Source: Ruminococcaceae bacterium UBA3220 (lineage in GTDB: Bacteria; Bacillota; Clostridia; Oscillospirales; Acutalibacteraceae). From it: a stretch of DNA of 5,242 nucleotides. The stretch lies in contig DEWC01000081.1 in NCBI GenBank assembly GCA_002363095.1, positions 1-5,242 on the forward strand, given 5' to 3'. The position numbers and the translations under genes are program-made. Each line of letters begins with the position of its first letter. Position 1 is the stretch's first letter. Below are positions 1 to 5,242 of the stretch, in pieces. The notes beneath the pieces are model-generated. The model made no database searches. It had not been told where the DNA came from and worked only from the letters and a program-made list of their open reading frames with translations.

Positions 1-896
1 TGAAAACGGCGTTCAAGAGCCGCGTCTTTTTCAATATATTTTCTGTATTCCTTAAAGGTTGTTGCGCCTATAACCTGAAATTCCCCTCTCGATAAGGCAG
101 GTTTAAAAATATTAGCGGCATTCATAGAGCCCTCAGAGGAATCGCCTGCACCGACAAGATTATGGATTTCGTCAATAAAAAGGATTATATTTCCCGCATC
201 TTTGACCTCGCTCATTAAGCTCTTTACCCTGCTTTCAAACTGGCCTCTAAACTGCGTTCCGGCAACGAGACTCGTTAAATCAAGAAGATAAATTTCTTTG
301 TCTAAAAGCCGCGCAGGAGCGTCTCCCGCGGCTATTTTAAGCGCCAAACCTTCGGCAATCGCCGTTTTTCCGACCCCGGGTTCACCAATCAAACAGGGAT
401 TGTTCTTTGACCTACGCGATAAAATCTGGATAGTTCTGTTTAATTCCTTTTCTCTTCCGATAATTGCGTCAAGCTTTCCGGATTTTGCTTTTTCAGTCAG
501 ATTTTCGGAGTAAAGGTCAAGAAATTTTCGCTTTTTCTTCTTTTGTTTCTCGCCTTTTCCGGATTTTACGCCTGACTTCTCATGTTGAGGTTCATCTACC
601 GTTCCGTTGCCAAAGAGATTGTTTAGAAACGGAATTGCCGGAGTTGTTCCCATTTCAAGTGAGGCGGTTTCAGAATCGTCCTCTTCTTCCGGAGAAAACA
701 TCTCCATAAACTGATTGCTCATCATTTCTATGTCCTCATCTGACATATTCATACTTTTAAGCATATCGTTAACCGGCTTAATTCCAAGGTCTTTTGCACA
801 AACGAGGCACAAACCTTCAGGCTCACTGTTGGCATTTGCCGGATTTGAAATAAAAACAACCGCAGGCCTTTTTTTGCATTTTGAACATAATTTCAT
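1..896 (-). CDS. clpE: ClpE-like ATP-dependent Clp protease ATP-binding subunit (3' end cut by window edge)
   Basis: This is an AAA+ unfoldase of the Clp/Hsp100 class that would feed proteins to ClpP. The first 298 residues are visible. The N-terminus has a zinc-finger pattern with Cys4, Cys7, Cys30 and Cys33 (CX2C-X22-CX2C), the hallmark of ClpE, and no double Clp_N repeat like that of ClpC/ClpB. Residues 44-124 form an acidic, then lysine-rich linker (Met-rich near 45-66, KQKKKKRK near 117-124). The first AAA+ module starts near 125. It holds IIGREKELNR, Walker A GEPGVGKT (171-178; 386-363), pore loop GTQFRGQFE (213-221), Walker B ILFIDE (238-243), sensor-1 GATT (277-280), and the arginine-finger segment ALERRF (293-298) at the edge. 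The second AAA+ module and any ClpP-binding loop would lie to the left of the window. The ATG at 896 has AAGGAG 11 nt upstream and lies 23 nt after cvpA. A ClpC label is possible in some annotations, but the zinc finger favours ClpE. Confidence 0.9.
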   Translation of the reverse strand, partial: MKLCSKCKKRPAVVFISNPANANSEPEGLCLVCAKDLGIKPVNDMLKSMNMSDEDIEMMSNQFMEMFSPEEEDDSETASLEMGTTPAIPFLNNLFGNGTVDEPQHEKSGVKSGKGEKQKKKKRKFLDLYSENLTEKAKSGKLDAIIGREKELNRTIQILSRRSKNNPCLIGEPGVGKTAIAEGLALKIAAGDAPARLLDKEIYLLDLTSLVAGTQFRGQFESRVKSLMSEVKDAGNIILFIDEIHNLVGAGDSSEGSMNAANIFKPALSRGEFQVIGATTFKEYRKYIEKDAALERRF

Positions 897-907
897 TTTA
901 GTGCGGA

Positions 908-913
908 CTCCTT
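908..913 (-). promoter_or_regulatory. Ribosome binding site of the clpE-like gene
   Basis: AAGGAG on the minus strand lies 11 nt before the ATG at 896. It is the best core match of the block, though the spacing is a little long. Together with the 23-nt gap, it suggests the Clp gene is translated independently of cvpA. Confidence 0.7.
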
Positions 914-919
914 AAGATA

Positions 920-1627
920 TTAAAAAATGTAAGAGAATATGCCGTAATTCGGCAGTATCGTCTTGGTAAATCGTATAAAGTAAGAACTATTGATGTCATC
1001 AGGACCGAAAGCCCAAATGCCTTTATTAGTGTTAGCAGTATACAGCAGCATTATTAGACACAGCACAATACAAATAACAATCCCTTTGATAATTCCAATA
1101 ATAAAACCCAGTTTTTGGTTTATTCCCTTGGCAAAAGTGTGGCTGACTATATCATTAAGAATTTTTGCCAGTATATGCACGGCAATATTTAAAACCATAA
1201 ACAGAACAGCGGACACAAAGAATGACAGAATTCTAACAGTTGCAGGCTTAATTACATCGTTATTGATTTTTACTGCAATAGACTTTTGTCCCGCGGTTAT
1301 ATTTTTTTCATAACATTCTGCAATTGCCTTTTTATCGACAGAAAAAATTCCGTTATCCTTCGTAAGATATTCAGGCAAAGAGTTAATAAAATCCTCTGCC
1401 GGCAGAATAACTTTATTGTCGTCACTGCCGGAATAATTCAGAACTTCTTTTTCAATTTGTGACTCGTAAACTGCTTTGGCAATGGGAAGCGAAACCGAAT
1501 TGATTATGATAATTATGAAAACAAAACCTATCAGTTCGGCAAGTGTACGAATAAAACCGTATTTAGCAGAAATAAAAGCCGTTAGGATTATTATTGCAAG
1601 GAAGATGAAATCAATTACAAAATTCAT
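920..1627 (-). CDS. CvpA family membrane protein
   Basis: This is a 235-aa integral membrane protein resembling the CvpA (colicin V production) family. In other bacteria that family is tied to envelope homeostasis and stress tolerance; its biochemical role is unsettled. Four hydrophobic segments are visible: residues 3-20, 29-50, 129-156 and 173-197. The short TM1-TM2 loop (AKYGFIRT) and the TM3-TM4 loop (ending AKGINQK) carry the positive charges, so both are probably cytoplasmic. The hydrophilic stretch at about 55-128 is then outside. The glycine-rich fourth segment (LGFIIGIIKGIV) is typical of the family. Many CvpA proteins have 160-190 residues; the excess here is mainly the outer loop and the C-terminal tail. 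The ATG at 1627 is preferred because it begins directly at TM1 and has a weak GGTG 7 nt upstream. The ATG at 1669 would add 14 residues, overlap the previous gene and lacks a ribosome site. It is the fifth gene of the block. Confidence 0.85.
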   Translation of the reverse strand: MNFVIDFIFLAIIILTAFISAKYGFIRTLAELIGFVFIIIIINSVSLPIAKAVYESQIEKEVLNYSGSDDNKVILPAEDFINSLPEYLTKDNGIFSVDKKAIAECYEKNITAGQKSIAVKINNDVIKPATVRILSFFVSAVLFMVLNIAVHILAKILNDIVSHTFAKGINQKLGFIIGIIKGIVICIVLCLIMLLYTANTNKGIWAFGPDDINSSYFIRFTKTILPNYGIFSYIF

Positions 1628-1634
1628 AAAGCAA

Positions 1635-1638
1635 CACC
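1635..1638 (-). promoter_or_regulatory. Weak ribosome binding site of the CvpA-family gene
   Basis: GGTG on the minus strand lies 7 nt before the ATG at 1627, in the short gap after the preceding stop codon. It is a weak match, so the gene may rely partly on ribosomes ending the upstream gene. Confidence 0.45.
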
Positions 1639-1640
1639 GT

Positions 1641-2909
1641 CTATTTGATTTTTTCGCAAGAAATGGCATTATCCGTAACTAAACAAAATTTGGATGGGTC
1701 GAGAGCAACAACGCGCCGGCAAACATCACTGCATTTTATCTGACCGGTCTTTTCACCCTTTTCGTTATAAAGGGTTACACTGTTTTCACCGAGAACATAA
1801 ACGCATTTTCCCTTTACGGAAATATCCTTAATCTTTCCGGAAACAGAAATGTTTTTAATATTTTTGCCGTTATTATCAATAAGACTGACGCGGTTATCAT
1901 TTTCATTGTCTGCACGCGAGAAAAGCGCGGCAGAAAGCCTTGAGTCGGTTACAAAGCGTTTAAGGTCATATTCATTTTTAATAACAGATTGGCTTTTATT
2001 TTTCCAATCAACAAATGTAGCAGATTTCCCGGCGGTAATATAAAAACCTTTATCGCAGGAAATTAACTCATACACTGCTTCGCCCTCGATTGTTATAGTC
2101 TTTTCGGAATCAGATGATTTAAAATCAAATATATATATTTTTGAATATGCCTTACCGCCGGATGTATTAAAAGTTGATACGGCTATTTTTTTGCCGTTAT
2201 TTGAGAGTGCGACAGAATTGATGTAATCATTTGCACAGTTCCATTTATAAAGCGAAGTGCCTTTTGAACTGTATACTGAAACGGTTGAGGCGTAAGATTT
2301 CGAATAGGAAGCGACGGCGTAAACACCGCTATCGGAAACATCTCCGCAAATCAAACCGCTCTCTGCGGTACCTGAATACTTTTTTTCTCCGTTTACATAA
2401 ACATCGTAATCATTTTTTCCCTGACTGAAAATCAATGTTCGGGTTGCTGAGGATTTAACAACCGGATCGGTTAAATGATGAGAAAAACTGCTTATAACCT
2501 TTCCGTTATTTGTAAGCAAATAAACATCGGTGTTAGTAAGCACATAATAATGGTCCCCTTCAACTACTGTATCAATAATCTCATTACCCGCAAGTTCAAC
2601 CGGATAATTACCGACACCGAGAGTTTTGAAAAAATGCCCTGCCATTTCGATTATTCCAACGGGAAAAATCAGTTTCAGAACGAAAACGATTATGGCGATT
2701 ACGGCAAAAGTCACAGTAATAACCTTAAATCCGGCAATTCTTTTTTGTTTTTTTCCTTTAACAAGCCGGGGCGGAGTAATTGCTCTTTCGAAAACTTCGC
2801 CGTTTTTGTCTTTTGAGCCTCTTTTAATCGGAAAATCCTCATCTTCAACAAAACGATTTTTCCTTCTTATTGGGCTATAGTGTTTTCTTTTCTTTTTGTA
2901 ATCCGGCAT
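1641..2909 (-). CDS. DUF5711-like single-pass membrane protein with predicted extracytoplasmic beta-propeller
   Basis: The function is unknown. The 422-aa protein has three parts. Residues 1-58 are hydrophilic and very basic (clusters KKKRKH, RRKNR, KGKKQKR). One transmembrane helix follows at about 60-82 (within GFKVITVTFAVIAIIVFVLK). A long beta-rich region, about 100-422, comes next. The basic flank implies a cytoplasmic N-terminus and an outside C-terminal domain. That domain shows a recurring pattern of strand, polar turn and strand: DVYLLTNNGKVISSF (128-142), TVSVYSSKGTSLYKW (209-223), KIYIFDFKSS (257-266), RVSLIDNNGKNIKNI (340-354) and SVTLYNEKGEKTGQI (377-391). A propeller-like ALSNNGKKIAVSTF sits near 234. 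The architecture and the place before cvpA fit the family I know as DUF5711; this is recognition, not a search. The ATG at 2909 is chosen because AAGGTG lies 6 nt upstream. The GTG at 2918 is part of that site. The gene is 13 nt from truA and 13 nt from cvpA. A sensory or scaffold role at the cell surface is possible but unproven. Confidence 0.8.
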   Translation of the reverse strand: MPDYKKKRKHYSPIRRKNRFVEDEDFPIKRGSKDKNGEVFERAITPPRLVKGKKQKRIAGFKVITVTFAVIAIIVFVLKLIFPVGIIEMAGHFFKTLGVGNYPVELAGNEIIDTVVEGDHYYVLTNTDVYLLTNNGKVISSFSHHLTDPVVKSSATRTLIFSQGKNDYDVYVNGEKKYSGTAESGLICGDVSDSGVYAVASYSKSYASTVSVYSSKGTSLYKWNCANDYINSVALSNNGKKIAVSTFNTSGGKAYSKIYIFDFKSSDSEKTITIEGEAVYELISCDKGFYITAGKSATFVDWKNKSQSVIKNEYDLKRFVTDSRLSAALFSRADNENDNRVSLIDNNGKNIKNISVSGKIKDISVKGKCVYVLGENSVTLYNEKGEKTGQIKCSDVCRRVVALDPSKFCLVTDNAISCEKIK

Positions 2910-2915
2910 TATAAT

Positions 2916-2921
2916 CACCTT
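2916..2921 (-). promoter_or_regulatory. Ribosome binding site of the DUF5711-like gene
   Basis: AAGGTG on the minus strand lies 6 nt before the ATG at 2909, in the 13-nt gap after truA. Its own GTG is in frame with the gene, which explains a longer but unlikely start at 2918. Confidence 0.75.
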
Positions 2922-2922
2922 T

Positions 2923-3654
2923 TTAATAATTAACCTGTTCTAAAAACAAACCTTTTGCAACAAGCGTTTCACCGCCAAGACTGCGGTCGCCATTGACAAA
3001 AACTTTTTCGGCAGTGTCCACCGGCAGTTTTCCGTAACCGATTTCAAGCGCCGTGCCGGCAAGGATTCTTACCATATTATATAAAAAACCGTTGGCAGTT
3101 ATATCAAAAAGCAACAGATTTTCTTTAAAATAAACGGAGCAGTCAAGAACAGTTCTTACGGTATCATCAACCGTTCTGCGAGAAGATGAAAAGCCTTTGA
3201 AATCGTGGGTTCCCACAACGGCGGAGCAAAATTTGTTCATAAGCAGAAGATCCGGCTTGGCAAGCAGTCGCATTGCGTAACGGTCTTTAAAAGGGTCGCG
3301 GCCGCCGATGTAAAATTTATAGATATATCTTTTTGATTTGCAACTGTACCTTGCGTGAAAATCAGGATTAACCTCTTTGCAATCAATCACTGCAATGTCA
3401 TTTGGCAGGCATGAGTTTAAGCCGAGCTTAAAGGCGGTATCGGGAATTGTATCATCACAGTCAATGTGGAAACAGAATTGAGTAGCGTGAACGCCCGCAT
3501 CAGTTCTGCTGCAGCCCGTAACACTTGTGCTCTTATTCAAAACTTTTCGCAGGGAATTCTGAACAGTTTCTTGTATTGTAACGCCGTTAGGCTGATACTG
3601 CCAACCGTGGTAGTGTGTGCCGTCGAAAGCAATTTTTATGAGCAATCTTTTCAA
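2923..3654 (-). CDS. truA: tRNA pseudouridine(38-40) synthase TruA
   Basis: This cytoplasmic enzyme isomerises uridine to pseudouridine at positions 38, 39 and 40 of the tRNA anticodon stem-loop. The catalytic motif is clear: GCSRTDAGVHA, with Asp52 as the nucleophile. Other family segments are the N-terminal IAFDGTHYHGWQ, the FHARYSCKSKRYIYKF strand region, GTHDFKGFSS, and the C-terminal NMVRILAGTALEIGYGKL. The TTG start at 3654 gives 243 aa, close to the usual 240-260. A GGAG lies 8 nt before it, and the ecfT stop ends just 1 nt upstream. The longer frame from 3720 would add 22 hydrophobic residues read out of frame from ecfT, which no TruA needs. Near the end, GETLVAKGLFLEQV stands where many homologues have a TAPA-type segment, a modest divergence. 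truA directly after ecfT is a widespread arrangement in low-GC Gram-positives and probably reflects co-transcription rather than shared function. Confidence 0.96.
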   Translation of the reverse strand: MKRLLIKIAFDGTHYHGWQYQPNGVTIQETVQNSLRKVLNKSTSVTGCSRTDAGVHATQFCFHIDCDDTIPDTAFKLGLNSCLPNDIAVIDCKEVNPDFHARYSCKSKRYIYKFYIGGRDPFKDRYAMRLLAKPDLLLMNKFCSAVVGTHDFKGFSSSRRTVDDTVRTVLDCSVYFKENLLLFDITANGFLYNMVRILAGTALEIGYGKLPVDTAEKVFVNGDRSLGGETLVAKGLFLEQVNY

Positions 3655-3655
3655 A

Positions 3656-4483
3656 TCAAAAACTCCAAACAATATCGTTAAAATAGATATTTGAAACAAT
3701 AACCGAAGCAAAAAACACAACCGAGACCATAAAACCGACGGCGTCTGAAAGGGACAAGTGAAACTGTTTCATTCGTATCCGTCCCTCGCAACCGTTATAG
3801 CAACGGCACTCCATCGCTTCGGCAAGCTCGTACGCGCGCCTGACAGAGGAAATCAACAGCGGAATAAGAACCGGAATTAAGGCATTTATCTTATTTTTAA
3901 GACTACCGCTCTCAAAATCGGCGCCACGCGCCTTCTGAGCATTTATTATCTTTTCGGTTTCCTCAACAAGAGTAGGTATAAATCTAAGTGCGATTGTCAT
4001 CATCATCGCGAGAGTATGAACGGCGCTTTTAAGCCCTAAAAAACGAAGCGGGGACAATAATTTTTCAATGGCGTCGGTCAAATCATTCGGCGAGGTAGTA
4101 TAGGTAAGTAACGCGCCTGCCATAATCAATATCAGAATTCGTAAAATAAGAAACGAAGAACGAATCAGCGATTCATCGGTTATCGTTATAAACGCAAACT
4201 TAAATACGACATTACCGGTTCCGTAAAACAGATTGAATATAAGGGTAAATACAAGAATCGGGATAATAGCTTTAAGGTTTTTTAAATACATCTTAACCGG
4301 AACTTTGGAAAGCAAAACCTGTAAGGCAAAATAAACAATCATCAGAGTTAGTGAAACCGCGTTGTCGGCAATGAATATGAAAACAATTTGCAAGACGGTT
4401 AAAACTATTTTAAGCCTCGGGTCAAGTTTGTGTATTACCGAAGAGGCAGAGTAATACTGACCGAAGGTAATATCTTTAATCAC
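3656..4483 (-). CDS. ecfT: Energy-coupling factor transporter transmembrane protein EcfT
   Basis: EcfT is the membrane scaffold of ECF importers. It joins the EcfA1/EcfA2 ATPases to an exchangeable substrate-binding S component. The N-terminus, VIKDITFGQYYSASSVIHKLDPRLK, carries the familiar family pattern. Hydrophobic segments lie near residues 26-58, 70-90, 109-128, 152-172, 200-214 and 247-268. The cytoplasmic coupling helices hold the first motif A-R-G in QKARGADF (residues 185-187). The second site reads C-R-C in AMECRCYNG (226-228), where A-R-G or A-R-C is usual. I chose the GTG at 4483 (275 aa) because AGAGGTGG lies 5 nt upstream and the protein then begins at the conserved IKDIT segment. 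The in-frame GTG at 4492 lies inside that ribosome site. The start overlaps the ecfA2 stop by 8 nt, which implies coupled translation. No S-component gene is visible, so the substrate cannot be told; a shared (group II) module is likely. Confidence 0.94.
   Translation of the reverse strand: MIKDITFGQYYSASSVIHKLDPRLKIVLTVLQIVFIFIADNAVSLTLMIVYFALQVLLSKVPVKMYLKNLKAIIPILVFTLIFNLFYGTGNVVFKFAFITITDESLIRSSFLILRILILIMAGALLTYTTSPNDLTDAIEKLLSPLRFLGLKSAVHTLAMMMTIALRFIPTLVEETEKIINAQKARGADFESGSLKNKINALIPVLIPLLISSVRRAYELAEAMECRCYNGCEGRIRMKQFHLSLSDAVGFMVSVVFFASVIVSNIYFNDIVWSF
3663..3666 (-). promoter_or_regulatory. Ribosome binding site deciding the truA TTG start
   Basis: GGAG on the minus strand lies in the last codons of ecfT, 8 nt before the TTG at 3654. 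No ATG or GTG occurs in frame near the conserved truA N-terminus, so this site is the main support for the TTG start. Confidence 0.7.
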
Positions 4484-5242
4484 GGTATCCACCTCTATTT
4501 CCGCTTAAACCGCAAAGGCAAGATACCGCTTCATCAACTGTGAAAACATCATCGGGAAGCTGCATTCCCTTGTTACGAAGGCAATTAAATACTTCCGCGA
4601 CCGTTGGAATGCTCAAACCGATTGACTTCAGAAACTCGGCATCTTTAAAAACATTTTTTGTTGAATCAAAGCGCACCTTTTTTCCTTTGTTGAGTACCAG
4701 GAGTTTATCTGTCAGCTGAGCCATATCATCCATATTATGCGAGATGATTATAACGGTAGCCCCGGTAGAAGTTCTGTAATCCTCTATCATTTTTAAAACC
4801 GAAGCACGACTGACCGGGTCAAGACCGGCAATGGGTTCGTCAAAAACAATAACTTCGGGCCTCATCGCCATAACTCCCGCGATAGCAACGCGCCTCTTTT
4901 CACCACCTGATAAATCAAATGGTGATTTATCGAATTTATCGGACGATATACCTACAATATCACAGGTTTCAACAACTTGATTTTTAAGCTGTTCGCCGGT
5001 CAGTCCCATATTTTTAGGTCCGAATGCTATATCCTTAAAAACAGTTTCTTCAAACAATTGATACTCAGGATACTGAAAAACAAGACCAATATGAAATCTT
5101 ACTTTCTTCATTTCTTTTTTGTCTTGCCAAATATCTTTTCCGTTAAACAAAACAGTGCCGGAAGTCGGCTTTAACAAACCGTTAAAATGCTGAACAAGGG
5201 TTGACTTTCCGGAGCCCGTATGCCCGATAATTCCGATAATTT
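4476..5242 (-). CDS. ecfA2: Energy-coupling factor transporter ATP-binding protein EcfA2 (5' end cut by window edge)
   Basis: This is an ABC-type ATPase that, with EcfA1, powers an ECF-type importer for vitamins or metal ions at the inner face of the membrane. About 254 codons are visible. The frame stays open to the right edge, so the TTG at 5177 is an internal leucine, not the start. Motifs in order: Walker A GHTGSGKST (5225-5199), Q-loop in LVFQYPEYQLFEETV (Q codon 5075-5073), signature LSGGEKRRVAIAG (LSGGE at 4913-4899), Walker B VIVFDE (4853-4836) with D-loop AGLDP, and switch histidine in IIISHNMDD (codon 4739-4737). The Walker A region GHTGSGKSTLVQHFNGLLKP is typical of EcfA2 rather than EcfA1. 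EcfA2 proteins usually have 280-290 residues, so about 30 N-terminal residues are missing. The residue after DEP is Ile where Thr is common. The last codons overlap the ecfT start, and ecfA1 is expected upstream, outside the window. Confidence 0.95.
   Translation of the reverse strand, partial: IIGIIGHTGSGKSTLVQHFNGLLKPTSGTVLFNGKDIWQDKKEMKKVRFHIGLVFQYPEYQLFEETVFKDIAFGPKNMGLTGEQLKNQVVETCDIVGISSDKFDKSPFDLSGGEKRRVAIAGVMAMRPEVIVFDEPIAGLDPVSRASVLKMIEDYRTSTGATVIIISHNMDDMAQLTDKLLVLNKGKKVRFDSTKNVFKDAEFLKSIGLSIPTVAEVFNCLRNKGMQLPDDVFTVDEAVSCLCGLSGNRGGYRD
4489..4496 (-). promoter_or_regulatory. Ribosome binding site deciding the ecfT start
   Basis: AGAGGTGG on the minus strand lies inside the end of ecfA2, 5 nt before the GTG at 4483. 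An in-frame GTG (4492-4490) falls inside this site and would be called as the start by a longest-frame rule. The position supports the shorter protein and translational coupling to ecfA2. Confidence 0.75.

Larger units (their letters stand above)
1..5242 (-). other. Probable single operon ecfA2-ecfT-truA-DUF5711-cvpA-clpE
   Basis: All six genes share one strand. The junctions are an 8-nt overlap and gaps of 1, 13, 13 and 23 nt. No gap has room for an ordinary terminator, and I saw no stem followed by a T-run at any junction. The promoter should lie upstream of the right edge, probably before ecfA1 or earlier genes; the end lies beyond the left edge. Internal promoters inside coding sequence cannot be excluded. 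Confidence 0.75.

Noticed and set aside
298..915. Plus-strand open frames of 66-81 residues opposite the ClpE-like gene
   Set aside because: The minus strand here encodes an unbroken ClpE-like protein with Walker A, Walker B and zinc-finger residues. The plus-strand frames overlap each other, have no recognisable domain, and are shadows.
940..952. Small palindrome gccgtaattcggc near the end of cvpA as a terminator
   Set aside because: The stem is only 4 bp, lies inside the coding region, and is not followed by a proper T-run.
897..960. Possible promoter before the ClpE-like gene in the T/A-rich stretch
   Set aside because: AT-rich hexamers occur, but no -35/-10 pair with good spacing stands out, and the stretch is mostly the end of cvpA.
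990..1313. 107-residue plus-strand frame with hydrophobic stretches opposite cvpA
   Set aside because: It is the antisense of membrane-segment codons, which often look hydrophobic on both strands. The minus-strand CvpA-family protein explains the sequence.
1628..1669. Longer cvpA start at the ATG at 1669
   Set aside because: No ribosome site precedes it, it overlaps the upstream gene, and it adds a polar stretch before the first membrane segment that CvpA proteins normally lack.
2475..2816. 113-residue plus-strand frame opposite the DUF5711-like gene
   Set aside because: It has no recognisable family pattern, lies fully inside a well-supported minus-strand gene, and overlaps another plus-strand frame.
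3655..3720. Longer truA start at the TTG at 3720
   Set aside because: It would add 22 hydrophobic residues read out of frame from ecfT and overlap that gene by 65 nt. The TTG at 3654 has a well-spaced GGAG and gives the normal family length.
1..5242. A hidden defence, toxin-antitoxin, CRISPR or mobile system
   Set aside because: All the sequence is accounted for by six tightly packed genes of known or recurring families. No repeats, inverted ends, transposase or nuclease motifs are visible.

Overview
The window is one compact, entirely minus-strand gene block, read from right to left. It has six genes: ecfA2 (5' end outside the window), ecfT, truA, a one-helix membrane protein with a predicted beta-propeller, a CvpA-family membrane protein, and a ClpE-like AAA+ unfoldase (3' end outside the window). 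The moderately AT-rich sequence, AAGGAG/AGAGGTGG-type ribosome sites, GTG and TTG starts, the ecfA2-ecfT-truA order and the CX2C zinc-finger Clp ATPase together point to a low-GC Gram-positive bacterium. The DUF5711-like + CvpA + Clp continuation suggests class Clostridia, plausibly the Oscillospirales/Ruminococcaceae area. That placement is inference from gene content, not a marker-gene result.

Layout: 5242-4476 ecfA2 ATPase; 4483-3656 ecfT transmembrane coupler, overlapping ecfA2 by 8 nt; 3654-2923 truA, 1 nt after the ecfT stop and starting at TTG; 2909-1641 DUF5711-like protein, 13 nt after truA; 1627-920 CvpA-family protein, 13 nt after that; 896-1 ClpE-like ATPase, 23 nt after cvpA. No intergenic gap exceeds 23 nt. 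I see no terminator, no convincing internal promoter, RNA gene, repeat array, mobile element or CRISPR, so the block is most likely one transcript whose promoter lies beyond the right edge.

Functionally, EcfA2 and EcfT are two parts of the energising module of an ECF vitamin/metal importer. The partner ATPase EcfA1 is expected just outside the right edge. TruA makes tRNA pseudouridines 38-40. The last three genes encode envelope proteins of poorly known role and a proteolysis-linked unfoldase. I found no sign of a defence, secretion or other novel multi-gene system. The least understood gene is the membrane propeller protein. Most start sites needed correction: the longest open frames over-extend ecfT, truA, the DUF5711-like gene and cvpA.
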